Under the pieces are notes generated by a model. That model did not search any database and was not told where the DNA came from. It saw only the letters and a program-made list of their open reading frames with translations. A DNA stretch of 39,482 nt, taken from positions 1 through 39,482 of the forward strand of contig DASVPL010000302.1 in NCBI GenBank assembly GCA_036382905.1, in the 5' to 3' direction. This stretch comes from AC-37 sp036382905 (GTDB lineage: Bacteria > Actinomycetota > Thermoleophilia > Solirubrobacterales > Thermoleophilaceae). A program made the position numbers and the translations under genes. Positions 7,389 to 15,119 of this stretch are shown here, piece by piece. The stretch's first letter is position 1. Each line of letters starts with the position of its first letter.

Positions 7389-8902
7389 ACCTGGCGGCGA
7401 TCGTGACGCGCGCGGCGGAGCAGGTGGGCGAGCGCGCCGCGATCAAGCTGGGCGATCGGGTGACGACCTACCGCGGGCTCGACGAGGCGTCCGCCCGCGC
7501 GGCGGCGCTGCTGCGGGCGCGCGGCGCCGTGCCGGGCGACCGCGTCGTGCTGGCCCTGCCGAACAGTCCCTGGTTCCCCGCGTTCTACTACGGCGCGCTG
7601 CGCATGGGCGCGATCGCGGTCCCGCTCAACGTGCTGATGCGCGAGCAGGAGCTCGTCGCCTGCCTTACGCATTGCGAGGCGCGGCTGCTCGTCGCCTGGC
7701 ACGAGGCGCTCGAGCACGCCCGCGCCGCGCGCGCCTCGGTCGATTTCGACCTGATCGAGGTGAACCCCGCCACGGCCGACGAACTGCTGGCCGCGCACCC
7801 GCCCGAACGGGCGCTGGCCGACGTCGCCCCGGACGCCACCGCGGTCCTCCAGTACAGCTCGGGCACGACCGGGGAGTCGCACGCCGCCGAGCTGACCCAC
7901 GCGAACCTCGACGCCAGCAGCCGCCTGATGCTCGAGGCGCTCGGGTCCGTCGACGGCGAGGTCGTGCTCTCGGCGGCACCGTTCGCCCACAGCTACGGCC
8001 AGAACGTCGGCATGAGCACGATCCTCCGCGGCCACGGCACGCTCGCCCTCATGACCCGCTTCGACGCGGCGGAGGCGCTCGAGGTCGTCGACCGCGAGCG
8101 CGTGTCGATAGCCGTGGGCGTCCCGACGATGTGCGCGCGCATGCTCGAGCTCGACCCGCTGCCGAGCCGGATGCCGTCGCTGCGGCTGTTCCTCGCGGCG
8201 GGGGGACGGATGCCGGTCAGGCTGCTGCACGAGTTCGAGCGGGCGTTCGGATGCGAGGTGCTCGAGGGCTACGGGATGAGCGAGGCGCCGCGCATCGCCG
8301 TCAACCGGCCCGGGCGGCGCAAGCCGGGCTCGGTCGGCCTGCCATTGCGCGAGCTCGAGGTGAGGCTCCTGGACGCGAACGGCGAACCGGCTCCGCCCGG
8401 CGAGGCCGGCGAGCTGTCCGTGCGCGGCCCGAACGTGATGAAGCGCTACTGGCGGCGCCCGGCGGCGACTGCCGAGATGATGCGCGACGGCTGGCTCCAC
8501 ACCGGGGACCTCGCCCTGATCGACGAAGACGGCTACATCCACATCGTCGGCCGGCTCAAGGACACGATCGTTCGCGGCGGATACACGATCTACGCGGCGG
8601 AGGTGGAGCGCGTGATGGCCACCCACCCGCGGGTCGCCGAGGTCGCGGTGGTGCGCGTGCCGGACGCGGAGATGGGCGAGGAGGTCGGCGCCGCGGTGGT
8701 CCTCGTGCGCGGCGGCGACCCGCCCGACCCCGAGGAGCTGAAGGGGTTCGTGCGCGAGCGGCTCGCGCCCTACAAGTACCCGCGCGTCCTCTGGTTCGCC
8801 GAGTCGCTGCCGAGGACCGCGACCGGCAAGGTCATCAAGCGGGCGATCGCGATCCCGCCGGAGCTCGTCCGTTCGGGCGAGGGAGCCGGGGGAACATCGT
8901 GA
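7385..8902 (+). CDS. ANL-superfamily acyl-CoA ligase (AMP-forming)
   Basis: 505 residues with the complete adenylate-forming fold: P-loop YSSGTTGESHAAELTH near residue 160, GYGMSEAPR (A5), a GDLALIDEDG motif (A7), GRLKDTIVRGGYTIY (hinge, A8) and LPRTATGKVIKR near the C-terminus, whose Lys is the catalytic adenylation residue. It would activate a carboxylic acid to acyl-AMP and acyl-CoA. The P-loop lacks the usual PKG: the Lys position is replaced within ESHA. The GTG at 7385 overlaps the upstream stop by 4 bases, so the two enzymes are probably coupled. The 3' end runs 68 bases into the converging methyltransferase gene. A MenE-like role fits the neighbour but is unproven. Confidence 0.85.
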   Translation: MNLAAIVTRAAEQVGERAAIKLGDRVTTYRGLDEASARAAALLRARGAVPGDRVVLALPNSPWFPAFYYGALRMGAIAVPLNVLMREQELVACLTHCEARLLVAWHEALEHARAARASVDFDLIEVNPATADELLAAHPPERALADVAPDATAVLQYSSGTTGESHAAELTHANLDASSRLMLEALGSVDGEVVLSAAPFAHSYGQNVGMSTILRGHGTLALMTRFDAAEALEVVDRERVSIAVGVPTMCARMLELDPLPSRMPSLRLFLAAGGRMPVRLLHEFERAFGCEVLEGYGMSEAPRIAVNRPGRRKPGSVGLPLRELEVRLLDANGEPAPPGEAGELSVRGPNVMKRYWRRPAATAEMMRDGWLHTGDLALIDEDGYIHIVGRLKDTIVRGGYTIYAAEVERVMATHPRVAEVAVVRVPDAEMGEEVGAAVVLVRGGDPPDPEELKGFVRERLAPYKYPRVLWFAESLPRTATGKVIKRAIAIPPELVRSGEGAGGTS

Positions 8903-9728
8903 GGAACATCCGCGTGTTCATCCCGGTCCCGTCCGGGAGCGGGACGTCCTCCCAGTTCTCGTGGCCCGCGGGGAGGTCGCGATGCGGCGCCCAGTGCGCC
9001 TGGAAGACCCGCAGGACGCGCATGTGCGTGTGGTTCAGGTCACCGAGGCCGCTGCGCTCGAGCTCCGCCGTCAGCTCGTCCACCGTGAGCGCCGCGCGCT
9101 CGCTCTGAACCGCCTCGCGCTCGAGCACGGGCGGCATGGGCGACGTCGTGGAGATGAAGCCCCGGTACGACATCGGATGCTTCGCGCGCCCGATGTCGAA
9201 GATCCACACCGCGCAGCCGGTGCGCTCGCGCAGCGCCGCGATCTGGCCGAGGCAACGGCGGATCAGGTCGTCGGTCGGCAGGTGGTGGAGCGCCTGGATG
9301 CAGCTCACGACCGCCACGTCCTCGGGCGCGGACGCGGCGAACTCGGTGATGTCCCCCTGCTCGAGCCGCACCCGGTCCGCCAGCCCCTCCTCGGCGAGCA
9401 TGCGGCGACCGGTGGCGAGCATCGGCTCCGAGAGGTCGAGTCCGACGATCTTCAGGTCCGGCCGGCGCCGCGCGAGGTGCGCCAGGTAGCGCCCGGAACC
9501 GCTCCCGAGGTCGAGCACGGTCGCGCCCGCGGGCGCCAGCATGCTCGTCGAGCGGGAGCAGAGCTGGTAGAGCGGAACCTGGTTGACCGGGCCCGACGCG
9601 TGGAATTGCTCGACCGCCTCGGGATCTTCCATCAGCATCGTCGGCTCGGGCACGCGCGGATCGGGCGCTCGCCTGAGGACCTCGCGCGCGATCCGGTACG
9701 GCGCGGCCGGCAGCGCCTGGAGCTTCAC
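8835..9728 (-). CDS. class I SAM-dependent methyltransferase
   Basis: 297 residues. Motif I VLDLGSGSGRYLAHLARR lies near residue 72, followed by the acidic end of beta2 (IVGLDLSEPML), motif II-like EQGDITEFA and VVSCIQALHHLP. These give a seven-strand Rossmann methyltransferase; substrate recognition would sit in the N-terminal ~65 residues and the C-terminal third. It starts 4 bases after the stop of the ANL ligase upstream, so the two form an operon. The C-terminal tail (RLPRPNGRAPAGSRSPA) lies in the overlap with the converging ligase gene and may be dispensable. It does not carry the UbiE/MenG signature I would expect, so the substrate stays open. Confidence 0.82.
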   Translation of the reverse strand: MKLQALPAAPYRIAREVLRRAPDPRVPEPTMLMEDPEAVEQFHASGPVNQVPLYQLCSRSTSMLAPAGATVLDLGSGSGRYLAHLARRRPDLKIVGLDLSEPMLATGRRMLAEEGLADRVRLEQGDITEFAASAPEDVAVVSCIQALHHLPTDDLIRRCLGQIAALRERTGCAVWIFDIGRAKHPMSYRGFISTTSPMPPVLEREAVQSERAALTVDELTAELERSGLGDLNHTHMRVLRVFQAHWAPHRDLPAGHENWEDVPLPDGTGMNTRMFLTMFPRLPRPNGRAPAGSRSPA

Positions 9729-9732
9729 GCGC

Positions 9733-11370
9733 TCAAGTCCACAGCCCGCTCCCGGCCGGGGCGGAGTTCGGGAGCACGCGCTCGCGCAGCTTGCTGCGCT
9801 GCACCTTCAGGGTGGCGGTGCGCGGAATGTCGTCCCACGGCACCACGATCGGCTCGGCGAGCGCCGGGAGGTCGCGCGTGGCCTCGGCCCACGCGTCCCC
9901 GTCGAGCGGCTCGTCGCGTGCCGTGCAGACGACCGGCACCGGCTCCCCGTCCTTCACGCCGAGCACGACCGTCTCGGTGAGGGTCGGGATCCGGTCGAGC
10001 AGCACGTCCTCGAGCCCGATGCAGCTCGCGCCCGGTGTCCGATCGACCTCGCGGTCGACGAGCCGGACGCCCCCGGTGCGGCGCACCACGCCCATGTCGC
10101 CCAGGTTCCACCACGTCTCCTTGATCTTGTGCTCGTGACGACCGTGCTCGCCGAGGTAGTCGACGCACGGCTCGCGTCTGACCTCGAGCAACCCGGCCTG
10201 CCCGCGGCGCAGCGGCTTGCCGGTCTCGGGGTCGACCGCGCGCAGGCGCGACCCGACGAACGAGACCGGGATGCTGAACTCCTGCGTGGCCGGCTCGCGC
10301 TCGCCGTGGCGGCGTACCGAGCGGCGCGTGTGTAGCGCGACCGCGACCGGCCCGACCTCGCTCTGACCGAGCGCCTGGAACCAGACCGGGAAGCGGTGGC
10401 CCGAGGCCCCGAGGAAGCGCCGCACGGTCCGCGCGTGGATCGCGTCGTAGGTCGAGAAGTAGAGCCGCACGTTCTTGAACGGCCGGCTCGGCTCGTCGGT
10501 CATCCACTCCCAGCGCAGATACGCGTTCGGCGAGGTCGAGACGATCGTCGGACGGTGCTCGTCGAGCACCGGCTTCGCGCTGCTCTCGTCGAGCTCGGAC
10601 ATCAGCACGAGCTTCGGCCCTGCCGCCGCGATCGCGGCGAGGCCGCCGAGCAGGCGGGCGTGGAAGTAGGGGTCGCAGATCGCGACCGTGTCGTCGCGGC
10701 GTGCGCGCAGCAGCGGGATGCGCTTGCGCTCGTATCGGGCGGCGCGGCCGAGCGTGGTGGCGGAGTGGACCACGAGCTTCGGCACGCCGGTCGTGCCCGA
10801 CGTGTGGACGATCGCCATCGGCTCGTCGTCCCCGCGCAGGGCGGGGGGCGGGGTCGGCGCGCCACGGAACGGGGCGAGCGGCGTCACGTGCTCGCCCTCC
10901 TCGCCCTCTCCGTCGACGACGATCGTGCGCTTGGTCAGCTCGCGGAGGGTCGCGTCGTCGAGCCCGGCGGACTCGAGCCGGGCGCGGTCGGTGATCAGCA
11001 CCGGCCGCTCGAGGCGGCGCAGCAGCTCGTGCGCGACGGCGGGCGGGTGCGTCCACGCGAGCTGGGCCGGGATCGCGCCGATCCGGGCGCAGGCGAGCGT
11101 GAGGGCGAGGACGTCCGGGTGGTTGCCCTTGAAGATCGCCACGCGGTCCCACGGCTCGACTCCGGCGGCCTTGAGCCAGCCGGACACCGCGGCGATGAAC
11201 TCGGCGAAGCGCGCGTAGTCGATCGACGTCGGACCCTCCGGATCGATGTCCGGCGGCCGGTCGAAGATCATCGGCCGGTCGGCGTGGTTCTCGGCGGCCT
11301 CGTCGAGGATCGTGCCGATCCGTGCCTCGGCCGCGTCCCGGGCCTCGCGCCGTGCGGCTCCCAGCAGCAC
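9733..11370 (-). CDS. ANL-superfamily ligase (fatty-acid/aryl-acid AMP ligase type)
   Basis: 545 residues. The P-loop HTSGTTGVPKLVVHSA is canonical. Other motifs are GKPLRRGQAGLLEVRR, a WWNLGDMG motif replacing the usual GDL region and IPRTATLKVQRSKLRE at the end, where the catalytic Lys lies in TLKVQ. The substrate-binding middle (CDPYFHARLLGGLAAIAAAG, WFQALGQSEVGPVAVALH) differs strongly from the 7385-8902 ligase, so the two should activate different acids. It starts with GTG at 11370, shortly after a GAGGGTGG stretch. The methyltransferase follows after 4 bases. It is divergent from the UbiA gene with an 85-base shared promoter region. Confidence 0.82.
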   Translation of the reverse strand: MLLGAARREARDAAEARIGTILDEAAENHADRPMIFDRPPDIDPEGPTSIDYARFAEFIAAVSGWLKAAGVEPWDRVAIFKGNHPDVLALTLACARIGAIPAQLAWTHPPAVAHELLRRLERPVLITDRARLESAGLDDATLRELTKRTIVVDGEGEEGEHVTPLAPFRGAPTPPPALRGDDEPMAIVHTSGTTGVPKLVVHSATTLGRAARYERKRIPLLRARRDDTVAICDPYFHARLLGGLAAIAAAGPKLVLMSELDESSAKPVLDEHRPTIVSTSPNAYLRWEWMTDEPSRPFKNVRLYFSTYDAIHARTVRRFLGASGHRFPVWFQALGQSEVGPVAVALHTRRSVRRHGEREPATQEFSIPVSFVGSRLRAVDPETGKPLRRGQAGLLEVRREPCVDYLGEHGRHEHKIKETWWNLGDMGVVRRTGGVRLVDREVDRTPGASCIGLEDVLLDRIPTLTETVVLGVKDGEPVPVVCTARDEPLDGDAWAEATRDLPALAEPIVVPWDDIPRTATLKVQRSKLRERVLPNSAPAGSGLWT

Positions 11371-11455
11371 CGTCAGGCACCACCCTCGGAGCGACGGACA
11401 GCGGGTGTGAAGCGGTTAACGAGCAGAGCACCGGTAATGTGCCAGATCGATCGGG

Positions 11456-12448
11456 ATGACGGGGGGCGAGGGGATAACGATTCGGGACTCAGGCCAGGTG
11501 ACGGCACCCGCCTCCGCGCCCGCGCGCGGCTTCCGCGAGCGCTTCGTCGCGTACAAGGACCTCGCGAAGCTGGAGATGTTCTATCCGTTCTTGGCGGTCC
11601 CACTGGTGTGGACGCTTCTCGAGTCGGAGGTCGCCAACGACTCGACCACCCTGGTGATCGTCGTGCTTGCCGTCGTCGTCGTGGTCGGCGTGCGCACGGC
11701 GGAGTCGGCGCTCGACGACGTGGCCGGGATCCGCGACGGGATCGACACGTTCAACTACGAGCAGCCGAGCAGCGACAGGCGACGCACCCGCAAGCCCCTG
11801 CTCGACAACCGGCTCACCGAGCAGCAGGCGATCAACTACGCGCGCATCGCGCTGATCGCGTCGCTCGCCTCGTTCGTCGCCGCGGGCATCATCGTCGACT
11901 TCGACCCGCTCTGGGCACCGATCGCTGCTGTCGTGGCGGCGTTCGCGGTGGTCGCGTACTCGTGGGGCCCCAAGCTCAGCTACATCGGTGCGCAGGAGCT
12001 GATCGCGGTCCTCGGCGTGGCGGCCGTCGTGTGCGTCACGTACGCGTACGCGACCGGCGGCCTCACCTGGTCCGCGGCGATCGAGGGACTGCTGCTCGGG
12101 CTGTGGCTCGATCAGACGGTGGTGCTCGCCAACCTTCACGACCTCGAGGGCGACCGGCGCGCGGGGCGGGGCACGATGGCGGTGCGGCTCGCGGCCCGCC
12201 CGTACCAGCGCTACGTGATTGCGGTGTTCGCGCTGGCGTGGACGCTGCTGCTGGCGGCCGTGATCCTCGGCGAGCTGCCGTGGTGGCTGCTGCTGCTCCA
12301 GATCCCGGTCGTCGCGCTTCAGGTGCGCATCCTGGTCGTGGGGATCCGCCACGACGACCCGCTGTCGGGCTGGCGGCTGGGGCGGCGCACGTTCCCGATC
12401 GCGTGGATGACGCTGGTCGTCGCGAACCTGATCGCTTTTCACTGGTAG
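11456..12448 (+). CDS. UbiA-superfamily prenyltransferase
   Basis: A 330-residue integral membrane protein with about eight TM helices. It has the two Asp-rich, Mg-diphosphate-binding loops of UbiA enzymes: first TAESALDDVAGIRDGID near residues 80-98, second LHDLEGDRRAGRGTMAVRL near residues 224-242. The second resembles MenA-type DRxxGKRTLAVRLG loops. It would transfer an isoprenoid chain to an aromatic or other acceptor at the membrane. The ATG at 11456 is used; the first ~25 residues look soluble and unstructured, so a later in-frame GTG is possible. Context next to ligases, a methyltransferase and an SDR suggests a dedicated lipoquinone or prenylated product. Confidence 0.85.
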   Translation: MTGGEGITIRDSGQVTAPASAPARGFRERFVAYKDLAKLEMFYPFLAVPLVWTLLESEVANDSTTLVIVVLAVVVVVGVRTAESALDDVAGIRDGIDTFNYEQPSSDRRRTRKPLLDNRLTEQQAINYARIALIASLASFVAAGIIVDFDPLWAPIAAVVAAFAVVAYSWGPKLSYIGAQELIAVLGVAAVVCVTYAYATGGLTWSAAIEGLLLGLWLDQTVVLANLHDLEGDRRAGRGTMAVRLAARPYQRYVIAVFALAWTLLLAAVILGELPWWLLLLQIPVVALQVRILVVGIRHDDPLSGWRLGRRTFPIAWMTLVVANLIAFHW

Positions 12449-12513
12449 CGGGCACCCGCGCCAACGGTGGCCGCCTGCTGTTTCGAGGCGCGCGCAGCGG
12501 GCAGCTAGCGCGC

Positions 12514-13314
12514 ATGGAAGCTTCCTCCAAACAGCTCGCGGTCGTCACCGGCGCCTCGAGCGGCATCGGCCTCGAGCTGGCCAAGCTGTTCGCCGCCAAC
12601 GACTTCGACCTGATCGTGGTCGCCGAGGATCCCGACATCCAGGTCGCTGCGCAGGGCATCCGCGACTCCGGCGCGGGCGCGCGGGCCGTCCAGGTCGACC
12701 TCGCCACCCCGGCGGGGGTCGAGGAGCTGCACAAGGAGATCCAGGCCGAGGGCCGGCCCGTCGACGCGATCGCGCTGAACGCCGGCGTGGGCGCCGGCGG
12801 CGCGTTCGCGACCGACACCGACCTGGAGGACGAGCTGCGCCTGATCGACCTGAACGTGCGCTCGACCGTCCACCTCGCGAAGTACGTGGTGCGCGACATG
12901 GTCGCCCGCGGCCAGGGCCGCGTGCTCGTCACGTCGTCGATCGGCGCGACGATGCCCGGCTCGTTCCACGCCGTATACAACGCGTCGAAGTCGTTCGTGC
13001 AGAGCTTCGCGCTCGCGCTGCGTAACGAGCTGAAGGACACCGGCGTGACGGTGACCACGCTCATGCCGGGCCCCACGGACACGGAGTTCTTCGAGCGGGC
13101 CGACCTCGAGGACACGCCCGTGGGCAGCGGCAGCCAGGACGACCCGGCCGACGTGGCGCGCGGCGGATTCGACGCGCTCATGGCCGGCGAGGAACGCTCG
13201 GTCCCGGGGTCGCTCTCGACCAAGCTCCAGGGACGCTTCAGCCGCGTGCTGCCGGACAGCGCCAAGGCCGCGATGCACCGCCGCATGGCGGAGCCCGGCT
13301 CCGGCGACGAGTAG
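12514..13314 (+). CDS. short-chain dehydrogenase/reductase
   Basis: A 266-residue classical SDR. The NAD(P)-binding TGASSGIGLELAKLF motif is at the N-terminus, NAG (ALNAGVGAGG) near residue 90, the catalytic Ser in VTSSIGA, and Tyr155-x3-Lys159 in VYNASK. PGPTDTEFF follows. No Arg-rich NADP signature is obvious after beta2, where VVAEDPD ends acidic, favouring NAD(H). It lies 65 bases after the UbiA gene on the same strand and could be co-transcribed. The substrate is unknown. The ATG at 12514 directly precedes the first strand. Confidence 0.88.
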   Translation: MEASSKQLAVVTGASSGIGLELAKLFAANDFDLIVVAEDPDIQVAAQGIRDSGAGARAVQVDLATPAGVEELHKEIQAEGRPVDAIALNAGVGAGGAFATDTDLEDELRLIDLNVRSTVHLAKYVVRDMVARGQGRVLVTSSIGATMPGSFHAVYNASKSFVQSFALALRNELKDTGVTVTTLMPGPTDTEFFERADLEDTPVGSGSQDDPADVARGGFDALMAGEERSVPGSLSTKLQGRFSRVLPDSAKAAMHRRMAEPGSGDE

Positions 13315-13335
13315 CGCCCGCCGTGCCGCGGGCGC
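13314..13335. terminator. terminator hairpin between converging genes
   Basis: GCGCCCG (13314-13320) and CGGGCGC (13329-13335) form a perfect 7-bp stem with an 8-base loop. It sits in the 27-base gap between the SDR stop and the stop of the minus-strand gene at 13342, so it can serve both. No U-run is present. Confidence 0.5.
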
Positions 13336-13341
13336 CCGAAC

Positions 13342-13677
13342 CTAGGCGGTAATCATCCGCTCCAGGGCGAGCATCTCGGGCGGGTGCCGGTCGAGGTCCT
13401 CGAGCACCGCCTCGACCTCGCACACCGACCGCGCCACCAGCGTGATCGCCCCCGCCCGGTCGAGTGCCTCGAGTTGGACGCGTTGCGTCTGCGTCGGCCC
13501 GGGACCGCGCGGTGCCTTGACCTCGACGGCGATGAAGCGTCCGCCGTAGCAGGCCAGGATGCGCGGGGTCCCCTTCCGGACGCTGCTCTCGCCACCGACC
13601 TGAACGCACCAGGCGCCGCGCCTAAGCAGCATGCTCCCGATCGCGCCCACAAGGTCGGCGACAGCGTTGCTGCTCAC
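13342..13677 (-). CDS. VRR-NUC-like protein with altered active site
   Basis: A 111-residue single-domain protein resembling VRR-NUC (PD-(D/E)xK) nucleases. The core reads GTPRILACYGGRFIAVEVKAP, followed by TQTQRVQLEALDRAGAI and an alternating strand ITLVARSVCEVEAVLEDL. The ExK part of the motif (EVK) is present. In the upstream part, where the family has PD, this protein has PR: the metal-binding Asp is replaced by Arg. It may therefore be catalytically dead or use another acid. Family members are often phage- or plasmid-linked; here it stands alone, divergent from dsbB, and no other phage gene is visible. Confidence 0.65.
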   Translation of the reverse strand: MSSNAVADLVGAIGSMLLRRGAWCVQVGGESSVRKGTPRILACYGGRFIAVEVKAPRGPGPTQTQRVQLEALDRAGAITLVARSVCEVEAVLEDLDRHPPEMLALERMITA

Positions 13678-13713
13678 TCAGCCTCTCCTCCCGTTCAGAG
13701 ACAGAAAGTGCGA

Positions 13714-13739
13714 AACCTACATCGGTGCGCAAGTAGGTT
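13714..13739. promoter_or_regulatory. inverted repeat in the nuclease/dsbB divergent promoter
   Basis: AACCTAC (13714-13720) and GTAGGTT (13733-13739) are exact complements with a 12-base spacer, immediately followed by CTTTT and the dsbB GTG start. In a 68-base divergent gap this is a candidate operator or a leader hairpin covering the dsbB ribosome site. I see no clear ribosome-binding site for dsbB. Confidence 0.35.
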
Positions 13740-13745
13740 CTTTTC

Positions 13746-14312
13746 GTGGCAGAGCCCGAGCTCACCGACGCCGTATCGATCGTCCTTGCGGCGCTCGCCG
13801 TGGTGCTCCAGGCGCTGCTCGCGGGACTGCTCGCCCTGGGTCTGGCCGCACTCGCGTCGCCGCGCGCCCGGCGCTGGCTGGCGGAGCTGCGCGCGACGCT
13901 CGCCGGCGGCGAGCTGTGGGCGGCCTGGGCCGTCGCCCTCGTGGCCACGCTCGGAAGCCTGTTCTTCTCCGAGGTCTCCGACTTCGTGCCGTGCCGGCTC
14001 TGCTGGTTCCAGCGGATCGCGATGTACCCGCTGGCGGTGGTGCTGCTGCTGGCCGCCGTGCGCCGCGACGTGCGCGGGGGCGCGCTCTACGCGCTGCCGT
14101 TCCCGGTCGCCGGCGCCCTGATCGCGATCTGGCACGTCTACGTGGAGATCAACCCCGACGCCGAGAGCGAGGGCTGCAGGGTGGCCGCGCCGTGCTCGCT
14201 CAAGTGGATCGACGAGCTCGGCTACGTGACGCTGCCGGTGCTGTCGCTCACGGCGTTCGCCGCGATACTCGCCCTCCTCCTGATGGCGCGCTCGCGACCG
14301 GCCGATGCCTGA
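13746..14312 (+). CDS. dsbB: DsbB-like disulfide bond formation protein
   Basis: 188 residues with about five TM helices. The quinone-proximal redox pair is Cys83-x2-Cys86 in PCRLCWFQR, and a second periplasmic-side pair is Cys144 and Cys150 (GCRVAAPCSLKW), matching DsbB. DsbB re-oxidises the thiol oxidase DsbA and passes electrons to quinone. An extra N-terminal TM segment of about 50 residues precedes the usual four-helix core. No dsbA or VKOR gene is adjacent. The GTG start is accepted because the N-terminal helix begins here. The next gene's ATG overlaps its end by 8 bases. Confidence 0.88.
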   Translation: MAEPELTDAVSIVLAALAVVLQALLAGLLALGLAALASPRARRWLAELRATLAGGELWAAWAVALVATLGSLFFSEVSDFVPCRLCWFQRIAMYPLAVVLLLAAVRRDVRGGALYALPFPVAGALIAIWHVYVEINPDAESEGCRVAAPCSLKWIDELGYVTLPVLSLTAFAAILALLLMARSRPADA

Positions 14313-14919
14313 CCTGCTGCTGCCCTACCTCGCGGTGATCGCGGTGCTGACGATCACGCCCGGGCCCGACATGCTGCTCGTGCTGCGCAACGGGGTGCGC
14401 GACGGGACCGCGGCGGCGTGGGCGACCGGCCTCGGCTGCTGCACCGGCATCGCGGTGCACGCGGCGCTGGCCGTGCTCGGGCTCTCGGCGATCCTCGCCG
14501 CCTCGTCCGAGGCGTTCACGGTCGTGCGGCTTGCCGGCGCGGCCTATCTCGTCGCGCTCGGCGTGCAGGCGATCGTGCGCAGCCGCGGCGCTCACGCCGT
14601 GGCGGAGGAACGCGCGGAGGAGCCCGGCTCCGCATACCGCCAGGGCCTCCTGACGAACCTGCTCAACCCGAAGATCGCGCTGCTGTTCCTGACGCTGCTG
14701 CCGCAGTTCGTCGCCGACGGCGAGCCGCGCGTGGCGACGACGGCGGTGCTCGCCGCGATCTTCCTGGCCGGCGCGCTGGTCTGGTGGCGGGCGTTCTCGC
14801 TGCTGGTCGGCCCGCTAGGCCGGTTCCTGTCCCGCCCGCGGGTTGTCGCGTGGTTCGACCGCGGCACCGGCGCGCTGCTCGTCGCGATCGGCGTGCGCGT
14901 CGCCCTCGAGCGCCGTTGA
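14305..14919 (+). CDS. LysE/RhtB-family amino-acid exporter
   Basis: A 204-residue, six-TM LysE-type translocator. The signature ITPGPDMLLVLRNGVRDG is at residues 16-33, the second repeat carries RQGLLTNLLNPKIALLFLTLLPQFV, and length matches the family. It would export amino acids or related metabolites by proton antiport. It overlaps dsbB by 8 bases, so the two are likely co-translated. Its last 105 bases overlap a converging small gene (14815-15114). Confidence 0.9.
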   Translation: MPDLLLPYLAVIAVLTITPGPDMLLVLRNGVRDGTAAAWATGLGCCTGIAVHAALAVLGLSAILAASSEAFTVVRLAGAAYLVALGVQAIVRSRGAHAVAEERAEEPGSAYRQGLLTNLLNPKIALLFLTLLPQFVADGEPRVATTAVLAAIFLAGALVWWRAFSLLVGPLGRFLSRPRVVAWFDRGTGALLVAIGVRVALERR

Positions 14920-15114
14920 CGCGTCGGCCCTGCGGGTGCGCTCGCGCACCCAGATCAGACCGCCGGCCACGGCGAGCGTCGCGGCCACGCCCCCGCCCAC
15001 GAGCGCGGCGCTCGCTCCGCCGCCGCCGCCGGACTTCGGCACCGGCTCCGGGTGCGGCTGGCCGAAGTCGTGCGCGAGCTGGAGGGCGTTGCCGATGAGG
15101 TCGAGCGCGGGCAC
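14815..15114 (-). CDS. small membrane-anchored protein, third gene of the cupredoxin trio
   Basis: 99 residues from GTG at 15114, 5 bases after the stop of the large membrane protein upstream. The N-terminal part contains LAHDFGQPHPEPVPKS, then a Gly-run, one hydrophobic helix (AALVGGGVAATLAVAGGLIW) and a positively charged then acidic tail. It would be anchored with the His/Pro-rich N-terminal part outside and the charged tail inside. I recognise no family. The gene overlaps lysE by 105 bases on the other strand, so the tail could be spurious, but the position directly behind the operon supports a real gene. Confidence 0.5.
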   Translation of the reverse strand: MPALDLIGNALQLAHDFGQPHPEPVPKSGGGGGASAALVGGGVAATLAVAGGLIWVRERTRRADASTALEGDAHADRDEQRAGAAVEPRDNPRAGQEPA

Positions 15115-15119
15115 GCCGG

